Assembly: GCF_050937815.1 (NCBI RefSeq)
Contig: NZ_JACDIJ010000009.1
Location: 26,188-90,187 of the forward strand
Reading direction: 5' to 3'
Origin: Treponema_C sp050937815
GTDB lineage: Bacteria; Spirochaetota; Spirochaetia; Treponematales; Treponemataceae
Length of the DNA stretch: 64,000 nucleotides
In this document: positions 45,000 through 53,188 of the stretch, in pieces
Layout: every line of letters starts with the position of its first letter
How positions within the stretch are numbered: the first letter of the stretch is position 1
Translations under genes and position numbers: made by a program
The notes under the pieces: model-generated
What the model was told of the DNA's origin: nothing
The model's database searches: none
Seen by the model: only the letters and a program-made list of their open reading frames with translations

Positions 45000-45742
45000 G
45001 AATATATACCGCTTGCACCCGTGAACGATGAGGTGAAAAAGCATAATCAAAACTTACCCGGCATGGGCGGCATATATAACACGGTGAACTTCCATTTGTG
45101 CCATTATGCCGGCATCGGGCAGCGAAGCGACAGCGAGCTTCAAGCCAATAATCCGGTGAAGTATATTGACCCGACGGGAGAGTACCGTGTCATTTTTCAC
45201 CTCTATCTTGGAGTCATCATGCTCCGCAAAGATGGGCAGGATATTTTGACATATATGATAAAGCTTCTGTGCTTCTGTTTTTTAATATTAACGGTACTAA
45301 ATTAGAAGGTCAAGATTTTACTGTAAGAATGTGGAAAGGAAATTATGGACTTGCAGGGGCAGGAGGAGAAATAGGGCTTTATACTCCGGGAGGTCGTTCT
45401 TTGAACAGAAGTGATTTGAAGAAACTGGGAATAGAATCGTCTTCATTTAAACTTATCGATAATGAAAGCGGTGAGACATTGTTGAGTAACAAAGAAAATA
45501 AGCCAAGCTTTTGGACTACGGGTTTCAAACCTACAAAACATAAACATAAAGATAAACTTACAGCGGAATTTACATTGAATTTTAAAGATGAAGCCAGTGC
45601 TGAGAATTTCTTTAACCAGATAAGTGGCAGTAAACAAAAAGAAAAAGCAGAAAACTATTATTGGAATGGGAAAGGGGATGTCAGTGTAAGTAGTAACGGT
45701 AATTCTGTACACTTCCGATATGGAACAAAACAGGAGGAATAA
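45000..45742 (+). pseudogene. Cassette 1: Rhs tip fused to DUF4474 toxin, frameshifted
   Basis: The first codons (EYIPLAPVNDEVKKHNQNLPGMGGIYNTVNF) match the Rhs tip of later cassettes and follow an in-frame stop, so the gene is 5'-truncated. After NPVKYIDPTG the tip frame runs out at 45303. The adjacent frame is open from the same point: read as if one G were missing from the GGG at 45176-45178, it continues DGRVPCHFSP...WAGYFDIYDKASV...VRMWKGNYGLAGAGGEIGLY...FWTTGFKP, a clear DUF4474 domain ending at 45742. It contains the 33-bp insertion (45114-45146). So this toxin is complete but uncoupled by a 1-base frameshift at the DP-G motif. Confidence 0.75.
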
Positions 45743-45743
45743 T

Positions 45744-46514
45744 ATGAAAAAAGTGTTTATAACCATTAATTTAGTTTTATCAACTGTTGTCATAGGAGCA
45801 AAAGAAATGCCGCTGAGTAATTATCATTTTTATGTAGCCGTTTATAGAGAAGATGTAGAATGGGTACAAAAGCACCTGGAAGCGGGATACAATCCCAATA
45901 AATGCAGAGGAGAGGCCGGATGGTATGATTCAAAGCCGTTAAAAGTTTTGGTAGAACAGTTAATAGGAGCATATAAACCACGCCACGAAAATGGTGTGGT
46001 TATTTATCCTGCTATTGAGATATTTAATCTATTAACAAAATATGGAGCTAACGTCAATCAGCTACCGTATGTATGGGATAGGATTCATACATATGATAAT
46101 GTTCGTTTAAATAGACTTTTGAAGTTTTGTGATGAAGATCAATCAAGTCATAGAACTGCAGAAAGAATGAAAGAAGATGAAGATAGAGAAATAGAAAATA
46201 TTAATCGTCTTCTTAATGCCCTTTTACAAGCGGGAGCGGATCCCAATATGAAGGGACATCCTTTCCCATTCGGAAGAAGTAAGAGACTTCTTTTCTTTAC
46301 GGATAAAAAAGCGTTTAAGTATTTTAATAGTGCAGAGGCTACAACACCGTTATATGAAGCAATAAAGAAGGGTATACGGTGGGAAAGTCAAGTTGATTTA
46401 TTGTTGGACTACGGAGCGCTATTGGATGAAAGCTGTCTTGAGGCCGCAAGGTTGAGCGGGGATAAAGAAATGATAGAGAAAATAGATAAATTATGGCAAC
46501 GGAAAGGTAAGTAG
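45744..46514 (+). CDS. Cassette 1 immunity candidate: secreted ankyrin-repeat protein
   Basis: 256 residues with a signal peptide (KKVFITINLVLSTVVIGA) and ankyrin-type repeats: VAVYREDVEWVQKHLEAGYNPN, IFNLLTKYGANVNQ, RLLNALLQAGADPN, LLLDYGALLDESCLEAARLSGD. AGGAGG sits inside the toxin's 3' end, and the ATG is 1 bp after the toxin stop. Position and ankyrin fold fit known immunity proteins of polymorphic toxins; a periplasmic location implies the DUF4474 toxin acts there. Confidence 0.7.
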   Translation: MKKVFITINLVLSTVVIGAKEMPLSNYHFYVAVYREDVEWVQKHLEAGYNPNKCRGEAGWYDSKPLKVLVEQLIGAYKPRHENGVVIYPAIEIFNLLTKYGANVNQLPYVWDRIHTYDNVRLNRLLKFCDEDQSSHRTAERMKEDEDREIENINRLLNALLQAGADPNMKGHPFPFGRSKRLLFFTDKKAFKYFNSAEATTPLYEAIKKGIRWESQVDLLLDYGALLDESCLEAARLSGDKEMIEKIDKLWQRKGK

Positions 46515-46516
46515 GT

Positions 46517-46747
46517 TTGTGGTATGCTTCTTATAAAGCCGGACAAGCTATTGTTATCACTGGTGGTGCTCCTTCTGTATATGCAGGAAAAGCTGCTATT
46601 GCCACTTTTGCATCGGGAAGTTTTTTTGTGGCCCATGGTATTGGGAGAATTACAGGGGCACATAATAAGAAAATTGAAGATGAAATAGTAAGTGGCTTTA
46701 AACCGTTAATGAAATCAGTTGTTGATTCAAGAGAAAGAAAGGATTAA
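46517..46747 (+). pseudogene. Toxin tail remnant without Rhs tip
   Basis: A 76-codon frame opening right after a stop, with no Rhs sequence. It has a small-residue, glycine-rich hydrophobic stretch (AIVITGGAPSVYAGKAAIATFASGSFFVAHG) and a charged end (VDSRERKD), similar in style to other tails in the array. It ends 1 bp before a small membrane protein gene, so it is probably the 3' piece of a lost toxin. Confidence 0.45.
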
Positions 46748-46748
46748 T

Positions 46749-46961
46749 ATGAAGTGGGGTGCATGGTTATTGGTAATAATGTTGCTATTAGTTGATATAC
46801 AAATATTTGTTAATGCTGTACTTGACCCTTTCCTCAAAAAGAAAAAAGGAGATACAAATGTACGGTATAGTATAATAGGGGTAATTTTAGTTTGCAGTAT
46901 TACGTTATATTTATTAATATTTTTAATTTTGAAAATTATGGGGAAAATGCCTGATCTATAA
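46749..46961 (+). CDS. Small two-span membrane protein, immunity candidate
   Basis: 70 residues with two hydrophobic spans (about 4-24 and 42-64) separated by a lysine-rich loop (FLKKKKGDTNVRY). AAAGG lies before the ATG. It directly follows the tip-less toxin remnant and precedes the next Rhs tip. Confidence 0.55.
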   Translation: MKWGAWLLVIMLLLVDIQIFVNAVLDPFLKKKKGDTNVRYSIIGVILVCSITLYLLIFLILKIMGKMPDL

Positions 46962-46986
46962 TACCTTCTTAAAAAACTATAGAATA

Positions 46987-47955
46987 GTGAACAAATACGA
47001 ACGCATAGAATACACACCCTACGGAGAATACCGGATAGAAAATTCACATGCAGCAGGTATTTTGAAAAGCCTTTTTTTTACGAGTTTTGCAGAGCAAAAC
47101 TCGGTAAGCAACCGTAAGGTTGCGTCGTTTACGGGTAAAGAGCGCGACGAGGAAACAGGACTGTATTATTACGGCGCACGTTACCTGGACCCCAGAACAA
47201 GCCGCTGGCTGAGTGCGGATCCGGCGTTGGGGGAGTATATGGCGGGTTCGTCTGTCGGTGCAGGCGGGATTTATAATCAGGTAAACTTTAATTTGTATCA
47301 TTATGCAGGGAATAATCCTGTTAAATATATAGATCCTGATGGTAGAGAAATTAATAATCATGACGGTACATATACTATTGAAAAGGGGGATACTCTTTGG
47401 AAAATATATGGAGCCGATTGGCAGAAAAAGTCGGGCTATAAAGGAGACCCTACAAAACTTCAGCCAGGAGATGTAGTTGGAAATAAAGTTTGCGAATTTA
47501 AAAAACAGGAATCCGATAAAGGCGTAGATTTAAATTTCTTCCCAGATGGAGAAGACGATAAAGATATACATAATTATGCCGGATTAGTAGATAATCCCAA
47601 AGATGAATTTGTTATTGGTGGACATGGTTCAACTGAAGGTTTTCAAGATCGAAATGGTAAAAATGTTAGTCCTAAAGATTTAGCAACATTGATAAAGAAT
47701 AATCCTAATTATCATGAAAATATGAAAATTAAAATGCTATCTTGCAATCTTGGAGGTAAAACTGATGGATATTTAAACTATGCACAACGCTTAGCAAATG
47801 CAATGGGAACAGGTGTTGAAGTTTATGGAGCAACTGAACTCTGTTGGTATTTTTCTGATGGTAGTATTTCTGTAGCTGGAAAAAATTTAATCTTTAAAGG
47901 GCAACCAAGTTGGATTTTTAGAAGGGGTGAATTTAAATGCTTCACAGCACAATAA
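46987..47955 (+). CDS. Cassette 2: Rhs tip with LysM and caspase-like tail
   Basis: 322 residues. Residues 1-120 are Rhs core (YERIEYTPYGEYRIE, FTGKERDEETGLYYYGARYLDPRTSRWLSADPALGEYM, HYAGNNPVKYIDPDGRE). Between EYRIE and FTGKERD an in-frame palindromic insert encodes extra residues. The tail has a LysM-like segment (GTYTIEKGDTLWKIYGADWQKKSG...LQPGDVV) then a domain with VIGGHGS and MLSCNLGG, the His and Cys arrangement of caspase-like/C80 peptidases. GTG start without a Shine-Dalgarno sequence; expression unproven. Longest intact tip type without promoter repeat. Confidence 0.65.
   Translation: MNKYERIEYTPYGEYRIENSHAAGILKSLFFTSFAEQNSVSNRKVASFTGKERDEETGLYYYGARYLDPRTSRWLSADPALGEYMAGSSVGAGGIYNQVNFNLYHYAGNNPVKYIDPDGREINNHDGTYTIEKGDTLWKIYGADWQKKSGYKGDPTKLQPGDVVGNKVCEFKKQESDKGVDLNFFPDGEDDKDIHNYAGLVDNPKDEFVIGGHGSTEGFQDRNGKNVSPKDLATLIKNNPNYHENMKIKMLSCNLGGKTDGYLNYAQRLANAMGTGVEVYGATELCWYFSDGSISVAGKNLIFKGQPSWIFRRGEFKCFTAQ
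47080..47122 (+). repeat. Two-hairpin palindromic unit, short in-frame variant
   Basis: CGAGTTTTGC-aga-GCAAAACTCG, linker GTAA, then GCAACC-gtaa-GGTTGC. It has the same order as the units at cassettes 4-8 (hairpin 1 ending AAAACTCG, linker, GC-ended hairpin 2) but lies inside the coding frame of cassette 2, adding residues in the middle of the Rhs core. Confidence 0.7.
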
Positions 47956-48368
47956 AAAAAGGAATCCTAATAATGATTATAATACAAGTTCTGTTATTAT
48001 GTAGTTGTAGTGCTAATTCAAAAAAGGTTGTTACAAGTTGGGGTCAATATAATTATTCTTTTTGGGAAGTTTTAACCTTAAAAAGGCGAGCAAAGAAAAA
48101 TGATTCCGAATCAGCTTATAAATTAGGAATGTATTATTACTTAATTGAAAAGAATAATAAAATTTCTCAATACTATTTCAATATTGCTGCTGAAAATGAT
48201 TATACTCCGGCAATAAAGGAAGTAATCGTGTATAAAAGTCTTCTTGGAACAGAGGAAAGCACGGTAATAATTAACAAATATATTCTTAGATTAAAGGTTT
48301 TAGCAATAGATGAAAATTTGCCAGAAGATTATTACATAAAAAAACTGAATTTAGAAGATATTGAATGA
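47937..48368 (+). CDS. Cassette 2 immunity candidate: lipoprotein with Sel1-like repeat
   Basis: 143 residues. Lipobox QVLLLCSC near residue 22; then a SEL1/TPR-like segment (SESAYKLGMYYYLIEKNNKISQYYFNIAAEN). It overlaps the toxin's 3' end by 19 bp, typical of toxin/immunity pairs. Outer- or inner-membrane anchored. Confidence 0.65.
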   Translation: MLHSTIKKGILIMIIIQVLLLCSCSANSKKVVTSWGQYNYSFWEVLTLKRRAKKNDSESAYKLGMYYYLIEKNNKISQYYFNIAAENDYTPAIKEVIVYKSLLGTEESTVIINKYILRLKVLAIDENLPEDYYIKKLNLEDIE

Positions 48369-48400
48369 ATTTCCCGTAAACAAATTTTTTCCCTATATAA

Positions 48401-49162
48401 ATGCGCAATCATTACGAGGTGAAGAAGCACAACCAAAACCTGCCCGGCATGGGCGGGATATACAATAAGGTGAACTTTCACTTGTACCATTACGCGGGCA
48501 TCGGGCAGCGAAGCGACAGCGAGCTTCAAGCCAATAATCCGGTGAAGTATATTGATCCGGATGGAAGAGTTTTTAATATCATCGCGGCGGGTGCGGGTGC
48601 CATTGTAGGAGCAGGTGTCGGAGCTGTAACAACAGCTCTTGCAGGTGGTTCAAAAAAAGATATAGCAGCGGCGGCGCTAGGCGGAGCTGCTGGCGGCGCA
48701 TTGGCAGGATTTACTTGCGGAGCTTCACTTGTTGTTACAGCCGCTGTTACTGGAGCTGCTGTAGCCGCAGGCGTTGATATTGCCATAAATGCATATCAGG
48801 GAAACGATTTATTAGATGGTGTTGATAAAGCCGTGTTGGGCGGCGGAGTTGGGGGCGGTGTCGGTTATGTTGCGGGAGTTGCCATTGGAACTGCAGCATC
48901 GGAGTTAAAATACAAACCATCTAAAAATCATTCTATAACGCAAGGCAGAGTAGGATCATTAAAAACTGAAGGGAAGCCAAATTCTAGTATTGATTTATAT
49001 GACAAAAAAGGCAACCTTTTGCAAAGGAGATTCTATGGAAAAGATGGAAAAGTAACTATAGCTGTTGATTTCTCTCATGGGAATGAGGATGGTTCTCACT
49101 CTTTCCCTCATAAACATGTATGGGACTGGAGCAAAGGATATCCTCAAAGATTACCGGAGTAA
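48401..49162 (+). CDS. Cassette 3: Rhs tip with glycine-zipper and His-rich tail
   Basis: 253 residues. The Rhs tip starts near 48410 (EVKKHNQNLPGMGGIYNKVNFHLYHYAG), carries the 33-bp insertion (48500-48532) and ends NPVKYIDPDGR. Then come ~110 residues of Ala/Gly-rich hydrophobic sequence (AAGAGAIVGAGVGAVTTALAGG...) that could cross a membrane, and a C-terminal ~70-residue domain with YDKKGNLLQRRFYGKDGK, VDFSHG and HSFPHKHVWDW. The clustered His/Asp suggest a metal-dependent nuclease-like toxin, but I cannot name the family. Confidence 0.65.
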   Translation: MRNHYEVKKHNQNLPGMGGIYNKVNFHLYHYAGIGQRSDSELQANNPVKYIDPDGRVFNIIAAGAGAIVGAGVGAVTTALAGGSKKDIAAAALGGAAGGALAGFTCGASLVVTAAVTGAAVAAGVDIAINAYQGNDLLDGVDKAVLGGGVGGGVGYVAGVAIGTAASELKYKPSKNHSITQGRVGSLKTEGKPNSSIDLYDKKGNLLQRRFYGKDGKVTIAVDFSHGNEDGSHSFPHKHVWDWSKGYPQRLPE

Positions 49163-49168
49163 AGAAAT

Positions 49169-49573
49169 ATGGAATTTAGAAAGATTTGTACGGATAAAGA
49201 TATTATGGACTTTATGAAAGAGTTTGACTTTTTCCATGACAGTTGCATAAAAGAAATCCATTATATAAGTGGCTGTTTTGTAACAAATGATAGGTCTATG
49301 CATCCTATCAATTCAAAAAGAAAACTTTCCATTGTTTTTGAAAGTCAACAAGCGAAATGTAAAAGTATAGAACTTCTTTTTGATAAAATAGTAGAATTGC
49401 ATTTGATTCCAGAAACTGAAGAGTACGATTGTATTATACGAGGGGTCTCCTTTAAGAGGATAAATGATTTTTTCTATTGGGCAAATTGGATGGATTTTTC
49501 ACTTGATGATTTGCCTATAGATCTTGGCACATATATAATAGCGAAGTCTGTAAGTTGGCGGGAAACTCTATGA
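49169..49573 (+). CDS. Cassette 3 immunity candidate, cytoplasmic
   Basis: 134 residues, no signal peptide or membrane span: the only clearly cytoplasmic immunity candidate in the array, consistent with an intracellular target for the cassette 3 toxin. It shows FFHDSCIKEIHYISGCFVTNDRSM, a pattern I associate with small uncharacterised immunity-type proteins. ATG 6 bp after the toxin stop. Confidence 0.6.
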   Translation: MEFRKICTDKDIMDFMKEFDFFHDSCIKEIHYISGCFVTNDRSMHPINSKRKLSIVFESQQAKCKSIELLFDKIVELHLIPETEEYDCIIRGVSFKRINDFFYWANWMDFSLDDLPIDLGTYIIAKSVSWRETL

Positions 49574-49786
49574 ACGTTTCATTTGTGTATTCTTGTCTCA
49601 TAATATACATTCTATTGAGTCGTGCTAAAAACAAACTCCGGAAAAAGTGCAAAATATTCAGTAACAGTCGAAATACTATTTTACAATTCGGCATTGGTAG
49701 GTTATAATAAAACGATTTAAAAGGGATTTTCTGCAAGATATTCCCATGAAATGTTTTGCAGTTTTGATCTTTGACAATTCAGCAGC

Positions 49787-49852
49787 GGCTCAAAATCATG
49801 GCGTTTGAGCTGTAGAAAAAGTATATTCGGTAAGAGTATGCTTTTTCTACAG
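49787..49852 (+). repeat. Pair of perfect hairpins in the gap after cassette 3
   Basis: GCTCAAA...TTTGAGC (49787-49810) followed directly by CTGTAGAAAAAG (49810-49821) and CTTTTTCTACAG (49841-49852). The first can end cassette 3 transcription. The ~700-bp gap 49574-50268 holds no gene; the remainder is the repeat described next. Confidence 0.55.
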
Positions 49853-50231
49853 AAGCTATAAACAAATTTCTTGCACATAAAAAATCTTCCAAAAATAATT
49901 TGAGATGCTTTAGAAACGTTTATATAAAAGCGTGAGGGATTGCAGCGGTGTGCAAGCGGGCATCTTAAATATCGCTGCCCGCTTGCGCTACATTGCTTTA
50001 AGTTCGCACATTTGAAAATGTGCTCACACTTAAAGATGTTATCGAGCGTAAGCGGACCCCCGAAAAGCGGTTCAACACTGTACTTCCGTGTACAGTGTTG
50101 AACACGAGTTTCACATAGGTGAAACTCGCAATAAGTAATGTAATTGTGCCATCCATGGCACGCAGCCGATAAAACCTTACAGCTAAAGGGGAACGTTTAA
50201 ACACAGCGTCGAAAATAGATATTTTCTGTGG

Positions 50232-50261
50232 TTGACGAATTTAAAGGAACGCCCGTATAAT
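50232..50261 (+). promoter_or_regulatory. Cassette 4 promoter (near consensus)
   Basis: TTGACG (50232-50237), an 18-bp spacer and TATAAT (50256-50261). The ATG of the cassette 4 frame (50269) lies eight bases past the -10 box, so the transcript would be leaderless or nearly so. The same box arrangement is kept at 62277-62306. Confidence 0.6.
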
Positions 50262-50268
50262 AAAGAAT

Positions 50269-51342
50269 ATGGTAGCAGGTAGGCGAGTTTTTTCAGACGC
50301 AACACAGAGCAGTCCGAGCGGCTGTAAAAAACTCGGTAAGCACGGCTCGCGTAAGAGAGCCGTGCGACGAAGTGCACACCTTATTACCGACTACAAGGGG
50401 GATGAATACGAAAGAGTAGAATACACACCCTACGGAGAGTATTGGATAGAAAAAAGAGCGCCGGAAAACAGAACACTGCCGTTTAAGTTCACAGGGAAAG
50501 AACGCGACGAGGAAACCGGACTGTATTATTACGGCGCACGATACCTAGACGCTAAAACATCAAGGTGGCTGACAACAGACCCGGCACTGGGGGAATATAT
50601 ACCGCTTGCGCCGGTGAACGATGAGGCAAAAAAGCATAACCAAAATTTACCCGGTATGGGCGGAATATACAACACGGTGAATATGCACTTGTATCACTAT
50701 GCGGGCAATAATCCGGTGAAGTATACGGACCCGGATGGGAGAGTGGCTTTTGATGCTCGTTGGTGGAATAGAAACTGGGATAATTTAATAAGTTTAGGTA
50801 TCAACTTTTCAGAATTTGTCACAGACGTTGGAATCGCAGGTACGACAGGAATAACCAGAGCTGGAGCTTTTTATGGGACAGCAATGGCTGTTCATGGTGG
50901 ATTAAATACGGCTGTTTCTGTTTGTAAAATTACTTATACGACAATTATGGCTGATATGTATGGAGATGCTTATGCTGATAGGCTTGATGCAAGATTACCA
51001 GATACAGCATTAGGATTTGTTGGATTTATGATGGGATCGCTTGCAGATGCCATGGTGGGATATTCTGGTTCAAATTCAGCTGAAAAGGTAGGAGCTCTTT
51101 TTGATATTTTTGATACTGCTTGTGGAATAACTATATCAATGAACCTTGGTAACTTAAATAAAGCAGTCGATTCTTTTACAAAAGATGTAGGGAATATAAT
51201 TCCTAAAAAGGATTTGTTAAAACTTCAGAAATATTTGGAAAGTGCCGGAAAATATACTGCATTACACTTTATAAAAGGTGTAATTGAGAAATACGACACA
51301 ATTTCGGGTGTTGTTGGAAATGCGAAACAGGTTGTGGAGTAA
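50269..51342 (+). CDS. Cassette 4: long Rhs tip with unknown hydrophobic tail
   Basis: 357 residues. Residues 1-37 (AGRRVFSDATQSSPSGCKK...KRAVRRSA) are the translated two-hairpin unit; 38-155 are Rhs core (YKGDEYERVEYTPYGEYWIEK, FTGKERDEETGLYYYGARYLDAKTSRWLTTDPALGEY, NPVKYTDPDGR). The ~200-residue tail has several amphipathic or hydrophobic helices (IAGTTGITRAGAFYGTAMAVHGG, ALGFVGFMMGSLADAMVG) and a basic end; it might form pores, but no family is recognised. Promoter at 50232-50261; immunity candidate follows in 2 bp. Confidence 0.65.
   Translation: MVAGRRVFSDATQSSPSGCKKLGKHGSRKRAVRRSAHLITDYKGDEYERVEYTPYGEYWIEKRAPENRTLPFKFTGKERDEETGLYYYGARYLDAKTSRWLTTDPALGEYIPLAPVNDEAKKHNQNLPGMGGIYNTVNMHLYHYAGNNPVKYTDPDGRVAFDARWWNRNWDNLISLGINFSEFVTDVGIAGTTGITRAGAFYGTAMAVHGGLNTAVSVCKITYTTIMADMYGDAYADRLDARLPDTALGFVGFMMGSLADAMVGYSGSNSAEKVGALFDIFDTACGITISMNLGNLNKAVDSFTKDVGNIIPKKDLLKLQKYLESAGKYTALHFIKGVIEKYDTISGVVGNAKQVVE
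50284..50365 (+). repeat. Two-hairpin unit, cassette 4 copy
   Basis: CGAGTTTTTT-CAG...CTG-T-AAAAAACTCG, linker GTAA, GCACGGCTC...GAGCCGTGC. Read in frame with the downstream Rhs core. Confidence 0.75.
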
Positions 51343-51344
51343 GT

Positions 51345-51545
51345 ATGATTTTTATAATGAGGAGTTTCGCATATTTTTTTGCATTTATTATGTCATGCGT
51401 TGGGATTTTTTTCACTTATAAAAATGAAACGAATGGATATTTAAAAATTTTTAAAATTCTTTTTCTTGTACTGGCAGCAATAGTTTTTATTGTATTTTGT
51501 ATTCAGGATTTTATAAATTTTATAAAGACAATGAAAGGAGAATAG
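51345..51545 (+). CDS. Cassette 4 immunity candidate: small membrane protein
   Basis: 66 residues with two hydrophobic spans (about 5-24 and 36-57) and a short polar loop (KNETNGYLK). ATG 2 bp after the toxin stop. Two-span immunity proteins often neutralise membrane-active toxins, which fits the hydrophobic cassette 4 tail (inference). Confidence 0.6.
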   Translation: MIFIMRSFAYFFAFIMSCVGIFFTYKNETNGYLKIFKILFLVLAAIVFIVFCIQDFINFIKTMKGE

Positions 51546-51565
51546 CCAGCAGTATTTTTCCAAAA

Positions 51566-51594
51566 CTCCGTAGTTTTCGAAGAAAACTGCGGAG
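51566..51594 (+). repeat. CTCCGTAGTTTTC hairpin
   Basis: CTCCGTAGTTTTC-gaa-GAAAACTGCGGAG, a 13-bp stem with one wobble pair. A sister copy, CCCCGTAGTCTTC...GAAAACTGCGGGG, closes the array at 63760-63787. No T run; it may be a border or recombination remnant or a terminator. Confidence 0.6.
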
Positions 51595-51688
51595 TCGCCG
51601 CCCCTGCTCCTACGTGTATGAGGTCAGTACCTTGCAGCCAAAGGGGCACGCCCATACAAAGAAGGTATAGGAAGTGCAAGAAGGTAGG

Positions 51689-51770
51689 CGAGTTTTTACA
51701 GACGCAACACAGAACAGCCAAAGCGGCTGTAAAAAACTCGGTAAGCACGGCTCACGCAAGGGAGCCGTGC
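51689..51770 (+). repeat. Two-hairpin unit, cassette 5 copy
   Basis: CGAGTTTTT...AAAAACTCG, GTAA, GCACGGCTC...GAGCCGTGC. A 41-codon frame (GTG 51674 to stop 51799) reads through it, but is out of frame with the Rhs tip starting at 51775. Upstream the promoter boxes survive only as TTGCAG (51641-51646) and a degenerate -10 TACAAA. Confidence 0.75.
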
Positions 51771-51774
51771 GGCG

Positions 51775-52371
51775 ATGGGAGGAATCTATAACACGGTGAA
51801 CTTCCATTTGTATCATTATGCGGGCATCGGGCAGCGAAGCGACAGCGAGCTTCAAGCCAATAATCCGGTGAAGTATACGGACCCGGATGGAAGAAAAACA
51901 CGTTCAGAAGATGTGCAACGACAAATAGACGTATTAGGAACAAAACCAAATACACCTATTAATGATACAGTTATTCTGAAATTTCAAGAAAAAGCGATAA
52001 AATATATCGGCAATGATCCGGAAGTTATTAAATTTGAGAATTCTGAATTGAAAAAATTAGCATCGGATGAAAGTTCGATGGTTGATTCGTATACCGAATC
52101 ATATTCTGAGACAACAATTGAACATGTTGAGCAGCCTTTGAATGAACAACTGAATTATGCTTCGAAAAAATATTTCGGGCAGAATACAATTATTGATGAT
52201 CGAAATGCAAATAAAACTAAAACTAAAACGAAAAAATATTCTATAAGAATTTTTACTGTACGGAATTTATCTCCGGAAGGTGAAAGCGATGTTTATAAGT
52301 CTTTTATAGATTTCAATGATGATGGAAATATAGATTTTATAGTTTGGGAGAATGTTAATTTAAATGACTAA
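51775..52371 (+). CDS. Cassette 5: short Rhs tip with unknown acidic tail
   Basis: 198 residues. The tip begins at MGGIYNTVNFHLYHYAG, joined directly to the two-hairpin unit by loss of the preceding core, carries the 33-bp insertion (51826-51858) and ends NPVKYTDPDGR. AAGGGAG ten bases upstream, inside hairpin 2, could serve as ribosome site. The ~155-residue tail is charged (EHVEQPLNEQLNYASKKYFGQ, KTKTKTKKYSIRIFTVRNLS) and ends FIDFNDDGNIDFIVWENV, with a calcium-loop-like DFNDDGNID. Family unknown. Confidence 0.6.
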   Translation: MGGIYNTVNFHLYHYAGIGQRSDSELQANNPVKYTDPDGRKTRSEDVQRQIDVLGTKPNTPINDTVILKFQEKAIKYIGNDPEVIKFENSELKKLASDESSMVDSYTESYSETTIEHVEQPLNEQLNYASKKYFGQNTIIDDRNANKTKTKTKKYSIRIFTVRNLSPEGESDVYKSFIDFNDDGNIDFIVWENVNLND

Positions 52372-52909
52372 ACAACAAATATATTTATTGTTTTTAATTA
52401 TTATTACCTTATGGGGGTGTACATCAACCAACACCATAAAAAATAATAAAATGACGAAGATTCAGAACTCTATTAAAAGAGAGATTTCTAATAGCAGGGT
52501 CCGTGACGAGAAGGAAGCTTTGGATTTTCAGATTCGTCTACATAAACTGCAGTACGACAATCCAAACTCTGATACACTCTTAAAATATTTACAAATAAAC
52601 GGTTATATTGAGGAGGATATAAGAAAATGTTTCAGCGAAAAAATAGCAAAAACTATATTAGAAGAATTTTTTGGAGAAAAATATAAATTATTTTCAACGG
52701 ATTATATTCAAATTAAAATAAACAATATTAGTTTCTCTGCGGCATATCTGTATGAGCATATGGATATTCCTAATATAGCATCTTTTGTCTACGTAACAGA
52801 AAATAATAATCCTGAAAAAATGAGGCTATTTTATAAAGTAAATTACTCACTTGAATATTCAGCTATTGGAACTTTAAATAACGGTAAGGAATGTTATATT
52901 TTTTATTGA
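52364..52909 (+). CDS. Cassette 5 immunity candidate: lipoprotein
   Basis: 181 residues. Lipobox IIITLWGC near residue 19; the mature part is soluble with mixed helices and strands. It overlaps the toxin stop by 8 bp. No family recognised. Confidence 0.6.
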   Translation: MTKQQIYLLFLIIITLWGCTSTNTIKNNKMTKIQNSIKREISNSRVRDEKEALDFQIRLHKLQYDNPNSDTLLKYLQINGYIEEDIRKCFSEKIAKTILEEFFGEKYKLFSTDYIQIKINNISFSAAYLYEHMDIPNIASFVYVTENNNPEKMRLFYKVNYSLEYSAIGTLNNGKECYIFY

Positions 52910-52956
52910 TGCATGCTAAAAACCGATTGTTTATCAAGGTAAAATGCTATATATAT

Positions 52957-53102
52957 TCTATAAGCGCGTGAGGGATTGCAGCGATATGGCCGTACGTGAA
53001 GTGCTTGCATTAAAACAACACGGCCATACAAGCGAAAAGCCCGACCGCCTGTAAGGCGGGCACGCCCATACAAAGAAGGTATAGGAAGTGCAAGAAGGTA
53101 GG
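52957..53102 (+). repeat. Hairpin-mosaic leader of cassette 6
   Basis: Contains the anchor GCGTGAGGGATTGCAG, the complementary pair ATGGCCGT...ACGGCCAT, CCGCCTGTAAGGCGG, and the CACGCCCATACAAAG segment shared with the cassette 5 and 7 leaders. No gene in 52910-53188. Confidence 0.65.
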
Positions 53103-53184
53103 CGAGTTTTTACAGACGCAACACAGAACAGCCAAAGCGGCTGTAAAAAACTCGGTAAGCACGGCTCACGCAAGGGAGCCGTGC
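53103..53184 (+). repeat. Two-hairpin unit, cassette 6 copy
   Basis: Same sequence as the cassette 5 copy, as is the junction to the Rhs tip. The 41-codon frame through it runs 53088-53213, out of frame with the tip. Confidence 0.75.
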
Positions 53185-53188
53185 GGCG

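Larger units (their letters stand above)
49909..50600 (+). repeat. Long direct repeat copy 1 (hairpin mosaic, promoter, Rhs core)
   Basis: Near-identical to 58838-59475. In order: the anchor GCGTGAGGGATTGCAG, a hairpin CAAGCGGGCA...TGCCCGCTTG, CACATTT/AAATGTG, TTCAACACTGTAC...GTACAGTGTTGAA, CGAGTTTCAC...GTGAAACTCG, GTGCCATCCATGGCAC, promoter, two-hairpin unit, then Rhs core up to the GEY codons. Copy 1 has ~55 extra bases (about 50193-50250) including AAAATAgaTATTTT and the TTGACG box. Confidence 0.8.
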
